Made by a program: the position numbers and the translations under genes. Below are positions 63,688 through 64,000 of a stretch of 64,000 bases of DNA, piece by piece. The notes beneath the pieces were generated by a model that was given only the letters and a program-made list of their open reading frames with translations, searched no databases and had not been told where the DNA came from. The stretch lies in assembly GCF_001522585.2 (NCBI RefSeq), contig NZ_CP013374.1, positions 558,001 through 622,000 on the forward strand, written 5' to 3'. Numbering within the stretch: position 1 is the first letter of the stretch; each line of letters opens with the position of its first letter. Source of the stretch: Burkholderia sp. NRF60-BP8. Lineage in GTDB: Bacteria > Pseudomonadota > Gammaproteobacteria > Burkholderiales > Burkholderiaceae.

Positions 63688-64000
63688 CTAATGTCGCCGC
63701 ATGCCACCCAACCCGTGGCCCGCACCCACCGGGAACGGGCCGTGATGGAATCCCGCGCCCATCGGCACGCCGAAGCGGCGATGTCCGATCGGATTGAAGT
63801 GATCGACGTGATCGAAGTGGTGAAAACGACGGAAGCGATCGACGAAGATGAAGCTCACGCCCGCGCCGATGAACAACGGCGGCCCCCAGTACCACGGATC
63901 GGCATACGGATAGGCTGCCACCGGGTACCACAGCACGCTGCCGTCGGCGTTTTGCACGATCTGCCACGTCCCGTCGTCTTGCAGACACGCGCGCCCCACG
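63688..64000 (-). CDS. His/Gly-rich protein of unknown function (5' end outside window)
   Basis: Only the C-terminal 104 residues are visible; the start lies beyond 64000. The visible part has CLQDDGTWQIVQNADGSVLWYPVAAYPYADPWYWGPPLFIGAG, followed by a His/Phe-rich tail (RFHHFDHVDHFNP). The aromatic YxDPWYWGPP segment resembles small secreted or outer-membrane-associated proteins of Burkholderiales. The His-rich tail could bind metals. Function not known. Confidence 0.65.
   Translation of the reverse strand, partial: VGRACLQDDGTWQIVQNADGSVLWYPVAAYPYADPWYWGPPLFIGAGVSFIFVDRFRRFHHFDHVDHFNPIGHRRFGVPMGAGFHHGPFPVGAGHGLGGMRRH

Overview
The window is high-GC (about two thirds G+C) with strong GCG/CTC/CGC codon bias. 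Its gene families (squalene-hopene cyclase, Liv-type and polar amino-acid ABC systems, Burkholderia-type porin, H-NS-like proteins with the GRSWSGRGP motif) point to a Burkholderiales genome, most likely Burkholderia (cepacia-complex-like), and probably a secondary chromosome rich in catabolic and transport modules. No rRNA, tRNA, IS element or CRISPR array was seen.

Layout. 1-6.5 kb: TetR regulator (cut by the left edge) divergent from squalene-hopene cyclase, then ankyrin protein, class C beta-lactamase-like protein, alpha/beta hydrolase and a FlxA-like protein. 6.8-8.3 kb: tiny membrane protein and a secreted beta-propeller. 8.4-17 kb: a divergently controlled amide/peptide uptake and degradation module (Liv ABC transporter, M20 carbamoylase-type hydrolase, M81 MlrC-type peptidase) facing a FadR-type regulator, with a perfect 36-bp palindrome in the shared promoter. 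17-22.8 kb: amine catabolism (aldehyde dehydrogenase, class III aminotransferase, APC permease) with an AraC regulator. 23.4-26.9 kb: osmoprotectant ABC operon of four genes. 27-31.6 kb: secreted protein, MarR-GNAT fusion with its own operator-flanked promoter, LOG-family protein, MFS transporter, H-NS-like protein.

31.9-33.4 kb is the most unusual locus: a retron. A 449-residue YADD reverse transcriptase is preceded on the same strand by a noncoding RNA. Its two ends form a 17-bp a1/a2 duplex ending exactly at the candidate branch guanosine, two perfect stem-loops follow, and a sigma70-like promoter is placed to start at a1. No effector gene is evident beside it.

33.6-39.2 kb: a histidine-like uptake and catabolism operon (periplasmic binding protein, two permeases, ATPase, HAL/PAL-family protein, HutC-type regulator). 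The HAL-like protein lacks the Ala-Ser-Gly triad needed for the MIO cofactor. A desuccinylase-like remnant lies next to it. 39.9-45 kb: RmlD-like reductase, DoxX, an AT-rich spacer, a stand-alone fliD paralogue and a papain/transglutaminase-like unknown. 45.2-49.9 kb: LacI-controlled DapA-family aldolase/lyase, MFS transporter and ribokinase. 49.9-56.8 kb: LprI-like protein, a Fic AMP-transferase with a C-terminal winged helix and two matching palindromes at its start, LysR divergent from pirin-wrbA, a small secreted protein and lrgAB. 57-59.3 kb: esterase and ohr downstream of a TetR gene, with three copies of one operator. 59.6-64 kb: ABC exporter, DUF4262 protein, porin and a protein cut by the right edge.

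Starts were chosen by ribosome-binding-site spacing, ATGA overlaps and signal peptides; several track-length ORFs were shortened accordingly. Function names rest on motif recognition by eye, not on database searches.
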